Origin: Diplonema papillatum
Taxonomy: Eukaryota; Euglenozoa; Diplonemea; Diplonemida; Diplonemidae
DNA: 64,000 nt
Reading direction: 5' to 3'
Assembly (NCBI GenBank): GCA_030068145.1
Contig: JAPJBO010000200.1
Coordinates: 186,001-250,000 of the forward strand
Positions 9,014 to 20,999 of the stretch are shown here, piece after piece. The notes beneath the pieces were generated by a model. That model searched no databases and was not told where the DNA came from. It saw nothing but the letters and a program-made list of their open reading frames with translations. The position numbers were made by a program, and so were the translations under genes. Every line of letters begins with the position of its first letter. Within the stretch, counting starts at the first letter, position 1.

Positions 9014-11545
9014 ATGTGTCGAGGATCTACGAAGGCGATGCAGCTGCTGAAGTACCGAAGGGTGTTCGTGCTGAAGTCGCAGAGACGGCTAGTTGGAGCC
9101 ACTGTAGAGTCCGGTGTGTACAAAGGAGAAGAAAGCGGGTCTTTGACAGGAGCAGGGAGCGAGTTGTCGCCAGAAGCCCGAAGGAGGCATGAAGGCCAGC
9201 ACCGGCAGCAGGTGTTGGAAGGGCTGGACAAGTTCGAGAAGATCAGACTGGCGATTAAAGCGGGAACGCCGTTGAACGTGAGGGAGCTCAACTCAAAGTC
9301 CTGCACCGCCGCAACACCCGGCGATAGCACATGCGGAAGCGACGATTCGGGAAGCAGCGCTTCTTCGGTCGGACACGAATCGGGGGATTCGCCGCGGAAA
9401 CCGTCGAGCTCAACGACCACCACAACGACGACGACGACGTTCATCTTCCGAGACGTCCACGGGCCGCCGGGACCTAACACGATGCACGCCAGTTCGAGCG
9501 ACTCGGCCGACCCGCCCGCGGCGCCCCACCGCGCGAAGGGCAAGCGCCTGCGGAAGTACCGAGCGCACCCCCGCCGGAACCCAGCCGCCGCCACCACCGC
9601 CGCCAGCCGCCCGCCGCCGCCGGCGGCCGCCGACCGCGCGTGCCACGCGCCGCCGCCGGCGGCGGGGGGGCCCGACGGCAAGGAGCTCGGCCGGTGCCTG
9701 CACGTCGGCGGCGTCCGCCCGCCGAAGACGCGGCTGAAGGGCACAGGCAAGCGGACCCGCAGGTACCCGGCTGTGTGGAGGACGATGGAAAGCCGGCTCC
9801 ACGCCGAGCTCGAAGCAAACGTGGCGCGCCGCGCGCAGGAGTTTCGGGACGAGCTGCACCGGACGCTGGGCACCGGCACCGCGACGGCCAGCGGGCGGGT
9901 GGTGCCGCTCTCGCAGATGGTGGCCCAGGAGGTCGAGCAGCGGCAGCGGCTGGCGGGCAGCGTGCGGGTCCAAACCCAGAGGAGCCGGCGCTGGAGGAGG
10001 CTGGGCGCGCTGCTCCTCATCGGGACGGTCGCCGGCTGCGTCGCGACCGGGGACAGCATCCGCGTCTCGGACGTGACGAGCAGCTGCGTCGCGGCCGCGC
10101 CCGGCGAGAGCCCCGACTTCCTCGAAAGGCCGCTGCTGTGCACTTCGATCTTCTTCAAGTCGACCTCGTCGCAAGCGAACGACCCGTGGCACGGCAGGCC
10201 TGTCCGCGTTCCGTCAGAGACATCCCGAGCGCCGCCGTTCCGCAGCCTCTCGCCAGTGTCGCCTTCTCATTTCGGGTTCGAGGGTTGGAGCGGCACGATG
10301 CCCGTGGCCCAAGGTGTCGCCGTGAGCGATCTGCCGTCTGCCATCAGCACCATCAGCGACAAAAAGCCCGATAGCGTCCAGAACGCCCCACAGCGCGTCA
10401 TCGAGCGGCACTTCGACTCGGGCATCCGCCTGTCAACCGCCTCCGAAGCTAGCACGACCACAGCACCTTCCGGAAGCATGACGCATCGACGACAAGTGGA
10501 CAAAGAAGAAGTTCACACAACGCCTTCGTCCACAGCAACATTCCGGCGGCTCGATGAAGCGTCTCTTCCGGTCCTGAACGAGGCTTCTCGGTCACTTCTG
10601 GGCTCGCACGTGCTTGTATCATCCGCTTCGCCGCCGTTCACCGATTCGGCTCCTACTTTGCATGAAGCACCAGCCGACAATAGCTCTTCCGTCCACTCCC
10701 ACGGGCGCAAGTCCAATGGGACCACTGTGTCCGCCGACACGGTGAGCACCGTGAGTACAGTGTCCTCGCGCAGCACGACCCGTATGCGCCAGTTGCCCGA
10801 GCCGTGCATGCCGCAAAGCCCCGGTACCAACACCACCGCCACGACGGAGTCGTCCAACTCTGGGTTCCCCGTCGCGTCCGCTTCTCGCGCGTCGCGGATC
10901 GCGAACGTGAACCCCATCACGGCGGGCATCGAAAGCCCGACCCTCTCCCCTTCCTCGTGGCAAGTCACCTCCACCTCGCCGCACCCAGCCGACACGAAGC
11001 TGAGCCCAGGCCGCACTACGACTACACACGAATGTCCTTCGTCTAGTCGCTCAAAGGTTGCGCATGGTCCCGAAGTCGCGTACCGCAGTCCTTCTTCCAC
11101 CACGTCTTGGGTTCAACCGGACGTTGCCCGCACCTGCTCTGTAGACTCACATGTAGCTCATGGAGTGGCTGCTGGGCCAGCGATGGTGTTGCCCACTGTT
11201 TACTCGCAACCCGACTTGATGACGACGAGCACTGTGTCCTCGAACAAGTCGTGGATTCACGCCGACGTGTCTCCGACGACGGAGAGGGCAGCCGTGCACA
11301 TTTCTGCGGGGCGGCCTGCGACGAGCTCGGGTGCCAGCAACCTGCCGCCGTTCAGGACCCTGCTGCAGAGGGCGTTGCAGATGCCGCGCCAGCCCACGTT
11401 GGTCGAAACGACGCCGCCGCCCTCGCCCCCTCCGACGGTGAGGTCGTCGCAGAGCAACGCTTCCGACGACTTTTTCAAGGGAATCCACAACTGCGAGCAA
11501 GAGTGGGTGCGAATCACCCCCCGCGGGCACATCATTGAAGAGTGA
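9014..11545 (+). CDS. large low-complexity protein with one membrane segment, function unknown
   Basis: A single uninterrupted 843-residue frame in GC-rich DNA, far longer than chance. Residues 1-100 are mixed, with a helix-prone stretch (EARRRHEGQHRQQVLEGLDK). A run of nine Thr lies at ~134-142, with Pro/Ala-rich tracts at ~185-222 from GCC repeats. Residues ~255-330 are charged and helix-rich (RLHAELEANVARRAQEFRDE), probably coiled-coil. They are followed by a basic cluster (RSRRWRRL) and a single hydrophobic segment ~330-346 (LGALLLIGTVAGCVATG). The remaining ~500 residues are Ser/Thr/Pro-rich and disordered in character, like a glycosylated stalk. A type II membrane or cell-surface protein would fit, but I recognise no family. 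The ATG at 9014 is the first in frame; an internal start at 9050 (MQLLKYRR) is possible. Confidence 0.65.
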   Translation: MCRGSTKAMQLLKYRRVFVLKSQRRLVGATVESGVYKGEESGSLTGAGSELSPEARRRHEGQHRQQVLEGLDKFEKIRLAIKAGTPLNVRELNSKSCTAATPGDSTCGSDDSGSSASSVGHESGDSPRKPSSSTTTTTTTTTFIFRDVHGPPGPNTMHASSSDSADPPAAPHRAKGKRLRKYRAHPRRNPAAATTAASRPPPPAAADRACHAPPPAAGGPDGKELGRCLHVGGVRPPKTRLKGTGKRTRRYPAVWRTMESRLHAELEANVARRAQEFRDELHRTLGTGTATASGRVVPLSQMVAQEVEQRQRLAGSVRVQTQRSRRWRRLGALLLIGTVAGCVATGDSIRVSDVTSSCVAAAPGESPDFLERPLLCTSIFFKSTSSQANDPWHGRPVRVPSETSRAPPFRSLSPVSPSHFGFEGWSGTMPVAQGVAVSDLPSAISTISDKKPDSVQNAPQRVIERHFDSGIRLSTASEASTTTAPSGSMTHRRQVDKEEVHTTPSSTATFRRLDEASLPVLNEASRSLLGSHVLVSSASPPFTDSAPTLHEAPADNSSSVHSHGRKSNGTTVSADTVSTVSTVSSRSTTRMRQLPEPCMPQSPGTNTTATTESSNSGFPVASASRASRIANVNPITAGIESPTLSPSSWQVTSTSPHPADTKLSPGRTTTTHECPSSSRSKVAHGPEVAYRSPSSTTSWVQPDVARTCSVDSHVAHGVAAGPAMVLPTVYSQPDLMTTSTVSSNKSWIHADVSPTTERAAVHISAGRPATSSGASNLPPFRTLLQRALQMPRQPTLVETTPPPSPPPTVRSSQSNASDDFFKGIHNCEQEWVRITPRGHIIEE

Positions 11546-12995
11546 CAAGACCTAAAGCAAAGGTTCTGAAAGGCAATCAGAATGAGCTTGGCAGGTCAGT
11601 CCATACCGTCCCAGCTTCGCACGTCGAGTTGCCTTCTGTGTACCAACTTGCATTGATGGCTGCATCCTGCCCACTGCGATCTCCTGGCTTCGGTCTATCA
11701 CCGTGATCCTGTCTATCGTTATACGTTCTCTGAATCGTGTCCCACTTTTACCGTCTGACAGAATCTGTCAAAGGGATGAACGGAGAATGAGAGAACGCCC
11801 TACACGACAGTTTGAAGGATAGCGAACGGAGCTTCCGATGGACGGCCTTCGTCTTCGTCTCTCTTGTTTGCGTGTCGACACTTCTTTGTTCCCTCACCAT
11901 TCACCCCGATGGAGCTGCAAAACACGCGATCTCCATTTCACTCGAAGCTCATTACGGAGCTTTGACAGGTCCTAGGAGTTTCCTTCAGAATTGAGTCAGG
12001 TTCTGCACGAATCATCAACATCGAGCTCCCAGGCCCTATTGCAAGATCTCTGATCCAACACAAGGACCCATTTGGGTCTTTCGACCGGGCTATTATTCAG
12101 TGGAAGCCTTCTATGAGTAGGTGAGGCTTCTTGTACGCGGTACCGAGGTAGCTACCAGTGCAACGGAGGAAGATGGGCTACCCAACGCAGAGCACTACCT
12201 GGAAAAGCGCTCGACAAACTAGACCCAGTTTTTGTACACACGGTGGAGTCTGCAGCGCCGTTATCTCCAGCCTGATGGACTTCGCCCGAGTCACACACGA
12301 AAAGCGGGTGTGAAACAAAAACGTGTGGTTGCACACCCGAAACGCCATCTCCAGCATTTAGCTCCAGTTTCTGAGGCTGGACTCCATCATGTAGTTGATG
12401 TACTGGGTTCCTTACCCCCTTCTCACTAAACTCCTTTCGAACTGAGCAGCCGGTACCCCCGAGTATTTCGCTTACAGTCGAATATGCTTCGGACACCTTA
12501 AGACATAGAAAACACCACAATCCACCCATACACTACTGCGTTGAAGCGTCGGGAAGAGAGTTAGTAGCTCGGCGGAACCGACGCTTTCCCTTCGCTTCCC
12601 CGCTTAGCACACGCTCCGAAGACAGCTCCTTTTTGTCTTTTAGTCGCACAAGATCGAATATCTCAAAATATTAATACTATTCCGACGCGTACAAGGTTCG
12701 TCGTACCTCGCTGTTCCGCAGACGCAAAACATCGTATCCCCGAGCGAGCTCTTGGCACAGAAAACCAAGTCGTTTTGTTAGACCGCGACGTAGGGAAAGC
12801 TGCGAAATAATTTTATCAAGGGGGGAAACATGGCACGCCAACTTCGTTTTGTTCGTGTACGTGTCGGTTGATAGTTTTTCAACTTGTTTCTTGCCCTGTT
12901 CCGTTGTCCGTGCGCCCTGCGAATAACACCAGCATACCAAGCAGGAACCGAACAACATCGATGCTACGCTACGTGCCGGGGATCATTTTTATTTA
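11546..12995. other. gene-poor spacer
   Basis: No open frame with coding character, domain or clear repeat structure was seen on either strand. Confidence 0.4.
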
Positions 12996-13131
12996 TGCTA
13001 ATCCTGCAGGGAATAGTTGACTAGACTTCTTGAGTTTGTGCTAACCACGAATTGGGGAGTCGGGAGAACCTACGAAGCCAAAAGCAGAACCAGAACCGAC
13101 CCGCCGTTCGTGAGAAAAAGCGAAGAATAAA
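12996..13131 (+). repeat. dispersed repeat family C, copy C1
   Basis: About 135 bp highly similar to 23109-23244: shared blocks AATCCTGCAGGGAATAGTTG, GAGTTTGTGCTAACCACGAA, GGGAGTCGGGAGAACCTAC and CGTTCGTGAGAAAAAGCGAA. Same orientation. Flanks are unrelated, so it is a dispersed repeat rather than a duplicated locus. No inverted termini and no tRNA-like promoter boxes seen, so class is unknown. Confidence 0.7.
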
Positions 13132-13923
13132 AGCACCGGAGTTTCAAGACTCTAAAAACACCTTTTTTGCAATAACATACCACGCTGGACATGCCAGTAC
13201 AAAAAAGAAAGTTGACAGCGTTGGAACCTGCCATGTAAAGATACAAAACAGGTCCTTCGCACACACATCTTTGTCAAGAGCTGCAACTCAACTATTCTAC
13301 CCCGGGACCAGGTGTTCGGTAAGTGGACAACTTACACAGCATCTCCAAGAGTACAAGAGTGTTCTCTTCTTATTAGAACATATTGGTTCCCTCACACCAT
13401 GCATTCTCGTCCATGGCTGGTGGTACGCTCAGATGCTTGCACCAGACCATAGCTATGCACACGGTAAAGATCACTGCTTCCAAGAACATCGTATTCGTCA
13501 TTCGTGTGTCTCATCCGTGGCTCCCACTGAGCTTTGTGCCATCCGTGGCCTCATCCTGCGGGCACTCAGTGCGAGAGAAATGAGCCCTGCCACTCGGGTA
13601 CTCCCCGCAACATAATTAGACAGCGTTGGCACTAGTCGTTTCCGCTCGTCGATGCTTTTCTCGATAGCCCAGTTCCGGGTTGTGTGCATTCATGGGCGGT
13701 CTGTCCTTATCCCGACCGAGAACAATTTGTTGACTACCGTGTGCCAAAGATTCTTTTTCATAAGAAAGTTTTCTCTTTTTTGTTTTTGTTTTTGTTTTGC
13801 TCGTTCCTGGTCCTTCTTTTTTTCTCGCCCATGTGCATGTTTTCCAGTTTTCTTTTTATTTTCTGATTAACCGGGGGAAAGAATAATCTGCGCATTGCGT
13901 GACTAAATCTTGTGATTCAGCCT

Positions 13924-14144
13924 GGAGAAATAGCTATTTTTTTCGGGGTTGCCTTTTCTCCCTTGTGCAACCAGAATTTTGGGAAGACTGGGCCCTCGGC
14001 ATCTCTTCCCGAATTTACAACAAACCCTGCAAAGCATGCAGAAAACTGCTCGGGAGAAAACGCGGATATTTTGAGGAAAAAAGGCCCTCGGAAAAGGGAA
14101 AATCTTGCCTCACCCTTATTTACCGGAAAATAATAGCTATTCTC
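13924..14144. repeat. short inverted-repeat element (MITE-like), family D
   Basis: The ends are inverted: left GAGAAATAGCTATTTTTTTC and right (read on the minus strand) GAGAATAGCTATTATTTTCC. The interior of about 180 bp is non-coding. No clear target duplication. Single copy in the window. Confidence 0.4.
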
Positions 14145-17100
14145 GCACGAGGGCTCCTCGTTCGTGGGCTCCGTGGTACCGGCAACTTGAGGCGGGAGGA
14201 CACGTGACTGCAGGGATCGCCAGACAGTTTCTACATCACGAGAGGGGTACTGCACACACGACAGCAGAATGGAGTGGCGGAAACTCAATGGACCCCCGTT
14301 CGCAGTAGTATTCAAAGCTCCGCTGAAGAAAATGGAGAAGTGTGCGCTCTGGCAGAACAGCGTGTCACCAATCAGGAAAAGAGATATCTGGCGATCAAGT
14401 GAAAATCAAACGGGTCCAGCTATGGGGCGAAGTAAAGGAAAGGTCAAGGTTGCTTGCTGTGCCGACTTTTTGCTGATTCCGCGGGGATCCGTTGGCAGCG
14501 ACCTTCAGCCCACAAACCGTCTTCGACCTGAAAAATCTGGTCCAAAACCCAAACCTGCTCATGGTACAGTCAGCCCTCTGGTGCAGAAAGCCGTGGCACT
14601 CAGAAGGTCTTTTTCCGTCGGATTGGAGCTGTGCTGAGCAAAGTCCCATGCGTCGTGAACGAAAGAACCGAATCTGTGCCAGCCTGGTTTGATAGCCAGT
14701 AGTGCAACGAAAGAAATGTCGACTCCCTCTGGCAATGCTTTGTTTACAATCCTGGGTCCGAAGATCGGCTCAATTCCGGATTGGATCGAAGGTTACGAAA
14801 CGGATGGTTTAGAATCAATGGACCTTCAATGCGAGCAACTGACGAGTTTTCAACCGTCTAGTCAAAACTAGCTCGCCGTTACCCCAGAAGAAGCTCCCGT
14901 AGAGCAAATAGCGAAGCCTTCTACGCTACTAGCAAGAGTGTTGTCTGGTTCGAAAAAGGCAGGTTCTGATTAGCCACTCGAGGGGAGGGGTGCCGCTTGT
15001 CTGAGCGCGTAGGCCTTCGTCGTCTCATTTTGTCCTTTTCATTTCTAAAATCTTAGAAGATGCAAGCTATTTCGGCGAGATAGCGCTTGAACGAGGTTAT
15101 TACCTCGCTGCTATCCCGGAAGAACTTCGTATCTACGCTCCTCGCTTGCACAGGGGGACCCACACACAACGGGACCCGAGAGAAGACGTCAACAACGCAG
15201 TGCAACGCGCCGACGGAGACGACCGTTTCGACGAGCCATGGAGACACGACCAACCAGTCTTTCCCTGCTGTCAAAATGGCGTTCCTGTCCGCTGGCGCGG
15301 CCTCCCGCCCCACATGTTTTATACAACTTATCCCAACAATCTCCAATAGAAGCAGCAAAAAATATGTCGAAAGAAAGAAAACCTGTTTGAGTTAAGCTCG
15401 TCACCGCACAAACGAAGAAGGAAATTGGAAAGAAAAACGGAAGAGCAGCCAGCGCACGTACGAAACTCGGTCCGCTGGGGTGGGAAATTTTTAGAGTGAA
15501 AGTCTTTCTCGGCGCTGGAGGGCAGGAAGGATACCCTCGAACCGAAGAGCGTATCTGGGATGAAAACTTCCCCTGTAGGACTATCCAAATTCCTAAGGGG
15601 GGGGGGGGGAGGAGTGAGGAGAAGCTCGCCGGCAATTTTCACGGGCCGAAAACCGTTGGCGCTGTGCTGGGAGGAGGGGTTGGCTTGGATCGTGTGTGAA
15701 CACGACCCAAGCCTCTCCAAACATGCTGCCATTTTTCCTTTTTTTATTCAGTACTTAGTACGGTGCGGGGAAATACTCGCGGCTGGAGGGTGGGGTGGAC
15801 GATGGCAACGACTAATGGGTCCGTATCATTGAGCGCGTACATCCCGCACTAAACCGATATTTACGTGCGCTTCGCTTTTGTTTTTAGCCGCGTAGCAAGC
15901 ATGTGTGAGAACACTGAACCGCCGAGTAGGACTCTCTCCAACTTGGATTCGGGGTGGCGCGGTCGACGATTGGGTTGTTGTCTCCGTTGCCTTCTGTGGA
16001 AGTCGCAATTGGCGGCCGCCTTGGGTATTTTCTACAATGACTTATATCGAAGAAATCGTTGTCCCGCTCTTTACCCTTCCAAAGGCGGACACGGCGTGAT
16101 ACGTGCTACATGCTTCCAGGCTGCTCCAGTCTGCCCGAGCTGTGTGCGGGGTTTTAGTGCTCTGAAGTTAACCAAGAACGAGGTTTACAAAGCTCCTGGA
16201 TGACGGAACTCTGGAAAGCCCATTCCTCATTGCCCCGAACTAGCAGGGAGGAATTGGACTCAGCTTTTGGTCTTGGGTGCACAAGCACGGAAGCAAAACA
16301 TCCCTTGCGCTTCTTTGCATGCCCAAGAAGAGCAGCTTCGTTTTCCCGGTACAAGGCTGCCGCGCCGGTAATGAAGGGACCAGGCCGGTACGTCTCCAAA
16401 GTGGCGTTTTCTTCTAGGGGGAACCCTGGCTACGGCCTTTATAAACAGAAGCAAAAAAAAAAAAGAAAAAGAGAAAAGTAAAAAAGGCTAGTCTGGCCGC
16501 AGTCTGACGCACAAGCTGGTAGAGGGAAAAAACACATACGCCACTGACTCAGCAACTAACCGAACACGACGGATGAGGAGGAGAGCCCCGTGTCTCTTCG
16601 TCTTTCTTGAACATGGGGTTTCTTCGGCTCTCACTACACCCCAGCGCCCATATCGGGTTGCACCTACAACTATTCCCACAAAGTGGTCAGAATAGCCGTA
16701 ACATTTTCTACAATAAGAGACAGACCGGTACGGGCTACGAGGCAACCCCTGCTCAACTTGTAGAACGTGGGGGGCCCAAGACTACACTCCACGAAGGAAA
16801 GTACTTGGTGTCGGTCACAAACAGTCCCGGACATGGCTAGCCATAACCCAGAACGAAAGCGTGCACTAAATATACAATCCGTAACCACATAGCCCTTTCT
16901 TGCTCTAAGAGAACCCATTCATGAACGGTCACACGGAGACCCTAAAACCCCGGAATTTCAAGCGAACTTTAACTCTAATAATGTGGCTAGAATCTCTTTC
17001 TTTCGTGACAACAAGGAAATTGTGACCAACGTCACCCTGAATGGGAAAATAGTTCGTGCCCCCGACGGATTGGATGTGACATCGTATCAATTCCCCCTGG

Positions 17101-20100
17101 GCATCGATTATTTGCCGGTTTTCCCTGACTGCCACAGAAGAAAACGGTTCTCGCCACAATTGCCAATGCATTGTGGGTAAATGTTGTCGCTAGTCTGACC
17201 ACAAATGTGGGAAAGGTCGTGGCTGCACAGAACTTCCCGCGCTGAAGCCCATCAAGGAGAAGCACCCGTTGGGTTCAGAGCGCTCTCAAAAGTGCTTTCC
17301 AACCCCGTTTAGCAGCGCAAAAAAAAAAAGGAAAAAGCAGTGCTCTCGCTAGGAAATATTAGTACGGCGCTTCCTTTGTTGTATAAGCACCTGCTTTGTA
17401 GGAAATACTTGAGGAGGCTGCCGGTTGCAAAGGATCAAAGGAGGGAAATGTGCTGTAGCCCACACGAAACACAGGTGAATCTGGGTTCAGTGGCGGGCGT
17501 AAGCGTTCAACGAAAAAGACCCATTTTGTAGTTGTATTGTTTCTCCCCCTCTAGCCTCCTTCGAAGTAAGCACAAGGCAGCCCCTCGAGAATTTTTCGCA
17601 CGTGCGGTGGAAAAACGAAAAAAGGGTACCGACCATTTCTGACCGAAAAGAGGTTCACACCCACAATTGGCCGGATCCATTTTCGACGCAGCTTTACTGG
17701 AACAGCAGCTTGCGCTTGTTACGGGGACCTATTCTGAGGAAACGGCGAAAGGAAAGGACGCCCGTACGGGATAGTCGTGCGGAAGGCTATTTTACAGTAT
17801 GGTCGGCCTATTATTCTTAGCGCGAGCACTGAAAAGCTTGTCTGAAAAGGGACAAAGAAAAAAGAAAACGTCGCTGAGCCAGAGCGGCTCGGACTTTTGT
17901 GAATGAAAGGTGTGCGCGTACCTGAGGTTACTTCTGAGGTCCTTTGCACAGAGGTTGCAGCCGCGATGCGGTCTCGCGAAAACTAAACCTCGGGTGGATG
18001 TCTTGTCATGCGTGCTACGCACTCCCTTCTCTTTTTCAGTATTCGGCAGCGAGCGGATACCTGGCAGTCAAAAGACTCGCATACAAAACAGAAAGAACGA
18101 ATGAAAGAATGAGAACGAAAGAACGGTTGTTACAATACTGGCAAATCCGAATAGAAGACCGGCTTCTTGAAACGAAACAGTCTCGAAAAGGAAGAAAGAG
18201 GTAGAAGAAGAGGTTCAGCGACCCGCCAACTGCGGCATGCGAAGCTCGGGTCCGAGCTGTACAGTGCCACAACTCGGTTGTGGCTACCGTGTTCAGTACA
18301 AGAGCCCGAGGTACGCCCTACCTTGCTTTGGCTTCGGAAGTCGGTTATCACGCCTGCTCGCCGAACACGTGACGCTTTGCAACCGCTGATGTGGCAGCGG
18401 CTTTCCCCGGGACACATGTGGAAGAATGCAGGCGGCGCTGCGGCTCAATGATGAGACTCAGTCTATATATAAGAAAAAAACAGGAGGGAAAATGCATCGC
18501 ACCCCCGTGCGCATAATATTATGGTCCACTTGCTTTCTTCATCCGAGTTTGGCACATCGCTGGACGAACTGGACAGTATCGTTGAAAAGACACGACAAAC
18601 GAGAACGTCGTGGTTAGTTAAAAGTCGGTTCGCGGACTCGTGATAGAGAGACGGGGGACCATTTTGTAACAAGGAGAAGGCGTTGTGCGCGTTCCCCTTT
18701 GTACACCAGCCAAGAACACAGGGAGCGCGACGCGGGTGCCAGATCTTGTTTTGTGCCAACTCGTTCTTACAGTCACTTCAGCCTTGGCCAGCGGCGCTCC
18801 AAAGGATACAGTGTCCACGGAAGAGCTTGTCACGCTTGCCGGTCTCATTGGATCCGATTGGAGTACCGAACTAGGATGCGAACTAAGTTGGCTACGCGGA
18901 CATTAAAGTCGGCAAATTCTGATGTAGAGCGGAAGCTGTGCGTGAGACCCTTTGAAGCCCTCGTGGCTTCGTCCTCCCCTGGGCGTGGAAGACGGAAGAC
19001 ACGGTGCTGGTCAAGTGGTAGCACTCGTTTGTTCACCCACAAACATACTTCACTTGACTCATACGTTTGCCGACATTCGCTTTAAGGCCACTTGGTGGTG
19101 GTGTTGTCATTAGCTCGTTCCTCAAGTCACGCCACCCGTCAAAACGTTTGTCCACTTTATCGGCCCCTTCTAGTCTGAGCCCTGCGTGTCTCGCCTCACC
19201 GCCTTCCCCCTCTCCCCGTTGGGGCCGTTCTCTCTTCTATCTCCCGGAACGATAATAATAATTCTCTTTTGCTTTGTCCCCCCCCCCCCCCCCCCCCTCT
19301 TATTGAAAAGCGCGCGTGACTTCTTCTTTTCTCTGGGTTTCATTCACCCCCCGTTGCCAAACTATCGACAGCAGACGAGAAGCTTTCACCTGCTTGCACG
19401 ACCGCATCCCGGAATTAAACATTACGTAAATCAACGATCCTAAGCGTACCGTTCAACAAGAAAGTTCCAAGCGAACTCACACCTTAGAGCGAACCCGTCG
19501 ATTTGCCGAAGAGGCGAGACGCTCTACGACTCAACATGGTCGCGTGCGGATCAAACCTTACGTAAACAACGTTTCCAGGCCGGTATCATTCAGGGAAAAC
19601 GGCGGAGGGGCAAACCCTTGTTCCAGTGTTGCTGTGCATTTCAGTTTGTTCGCGTGCGTGCGGCCTGCGAGCCGAAAGGTCAGCGCAGCTATGGCCAGCC
19701 GACCTGCGCATGTGTACAAAAACATGTCCGCCGCGAGGAAATTGTCGAGTGTTGTTTATGATAACTACGTTGGCTGCTAAAATGTACGCCCTGATAGAGT
19801 GCTGACTTACATCTCCTGTTGCGATAGGTACGCGGCACAGCTCCAACGGAAAGATCCTATGGGTTACTTGTCAAGAAAGTTGTAGGCTTTCATGATTTCA
19901 CGGAACCATCCCAAACAGCGTTCATAGCAAACAAATTCACAACACGAAGTCATACCCGAAGAATAGTTCGTGAAAATTGCTCGATTCCACGCCTGCTTAG
20001 CTGTGCCCCGGATCTTCGGTGTGAAGGCAGGGCCTGACGATTCTTTGGTCTCGCTTTACTTTCGAAGAGTGAAACCGGCAGAAATAATTACAACTTGAAG

Positions 20101-20999
20101 GGAAAATACGGCGTTCTTTTCTCTTCAAAGGACCCCCTCCTACGGAACAAACTAGCGGCCTGCATGGCATCCCCTTCCCCCGATTATCTGCAACTCACGA
20201 TGAGAAAGTGACGCTCTCAACGCGATCCTCCATGCGGTCGCGTCACCACCCCAGCCAGTTAGCAAAAATAAAGAAAAAAAGTGCCCTACCTGAGAGGAAT
20301 CAACCGCCTTCGGGTAGGCTAGTTTGACACTTGCTGTCGTTGAGGAAAATAGTAAAGCGAGAAGACGAGCGCGCAAACAGAAATTCCCACCCCTCCCCCC
20401 GGCTCTCGTCTGAAGCTGAATCAACCGCAAACACCAAACCTCTCCTAGTTTAGCCCTTTCAATACTTACCTCATCCTTGCTATATCTTTGTTATTGTTTT
20501 CTTGCGTGCAGGCGACGTGTCCGAAGGGGTCTGCCGAGGCACGCCACTGGCTGCACCAAGCTCTCTCTATCTCTCTCACTCTCTCTCGTCGTTTTACCTC
20601 GCTGCTGCATGCGATTTCGTTCCCTGCTTTCAGCATTTTTGTGCATCCACCCGCAATGCAAACTCCAATCGATCCAAATACCCTTGCAATGCGTGCAAGT
20701 CAAGTGTTGAGTGTCTGTGCCAGACTTGTTAGCCCGAGCCTTGTTACTTGTTGGTATGTCCTTGTTGACTTGGATCCGATCCGAATACCTCCGCAGATAG
20801 GCGCCTCTGCTGTGCATTCCGGGTGTCACGGAACGAGGATAATGTCATGTCAGGTACCTACCTTCTTTGGTTCAGTTTTCGTGATAAAAAGGTGCACCGA
20901 TTTGCAGGCTGAGGGGAGGGGAAAGGGAATTTGAATCAGAAGCGTTGGTAAGCAAATCCGTGTGCGACAGGGGGCGATTGCCCCGCTGACTTCGTCGTG
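14145..20999. other. long gene-poor region
   Basis: Nearly 7 kb with no supported gene. Seen: a G10 run at 15598-15608, a 20-base C homopolymer at 19278-19297, CT-rich simple sequence at 20562-20586, and one family A element (17400-17597). Open frames here are short, lack domains and do not differ in composition from the spacer. Confidence 0.45.
17400..17597 (+). repeat. family A short inverted-repeat element, copy A1
   Basis: Left end AGGAAATACTTGAGGAGGCT and right end (minus strand) GAAAAATTCTCGAGGGGCTG are imperfect inverted repeats ~20 bp long. The interior matches 39588-39783 on the opposite strand almost throughout (GTGCTGTAGCCCACACGAAA, GTTGTATTGTTTCTCCCCCT). Homology also covers ~25 bp outside the left terminus (GTATAAGCACCTGCTTTGTA), so the true left end may be further out. 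Confidence 0.7.

Noticed and set aside
8965-10158. 397-codon minus-strand open frame opposite the 843-residue gene
   Set aside because: Shadow of the GC-rich plus-strand frame, with Arg/Ser-rich composition and no domain. The plus frame is more than twice as long.
13052-13615. 187-codon open frame following repeat C1
   Set aside because: Begins inside a dispersed repeat and has no domain or codon bias.
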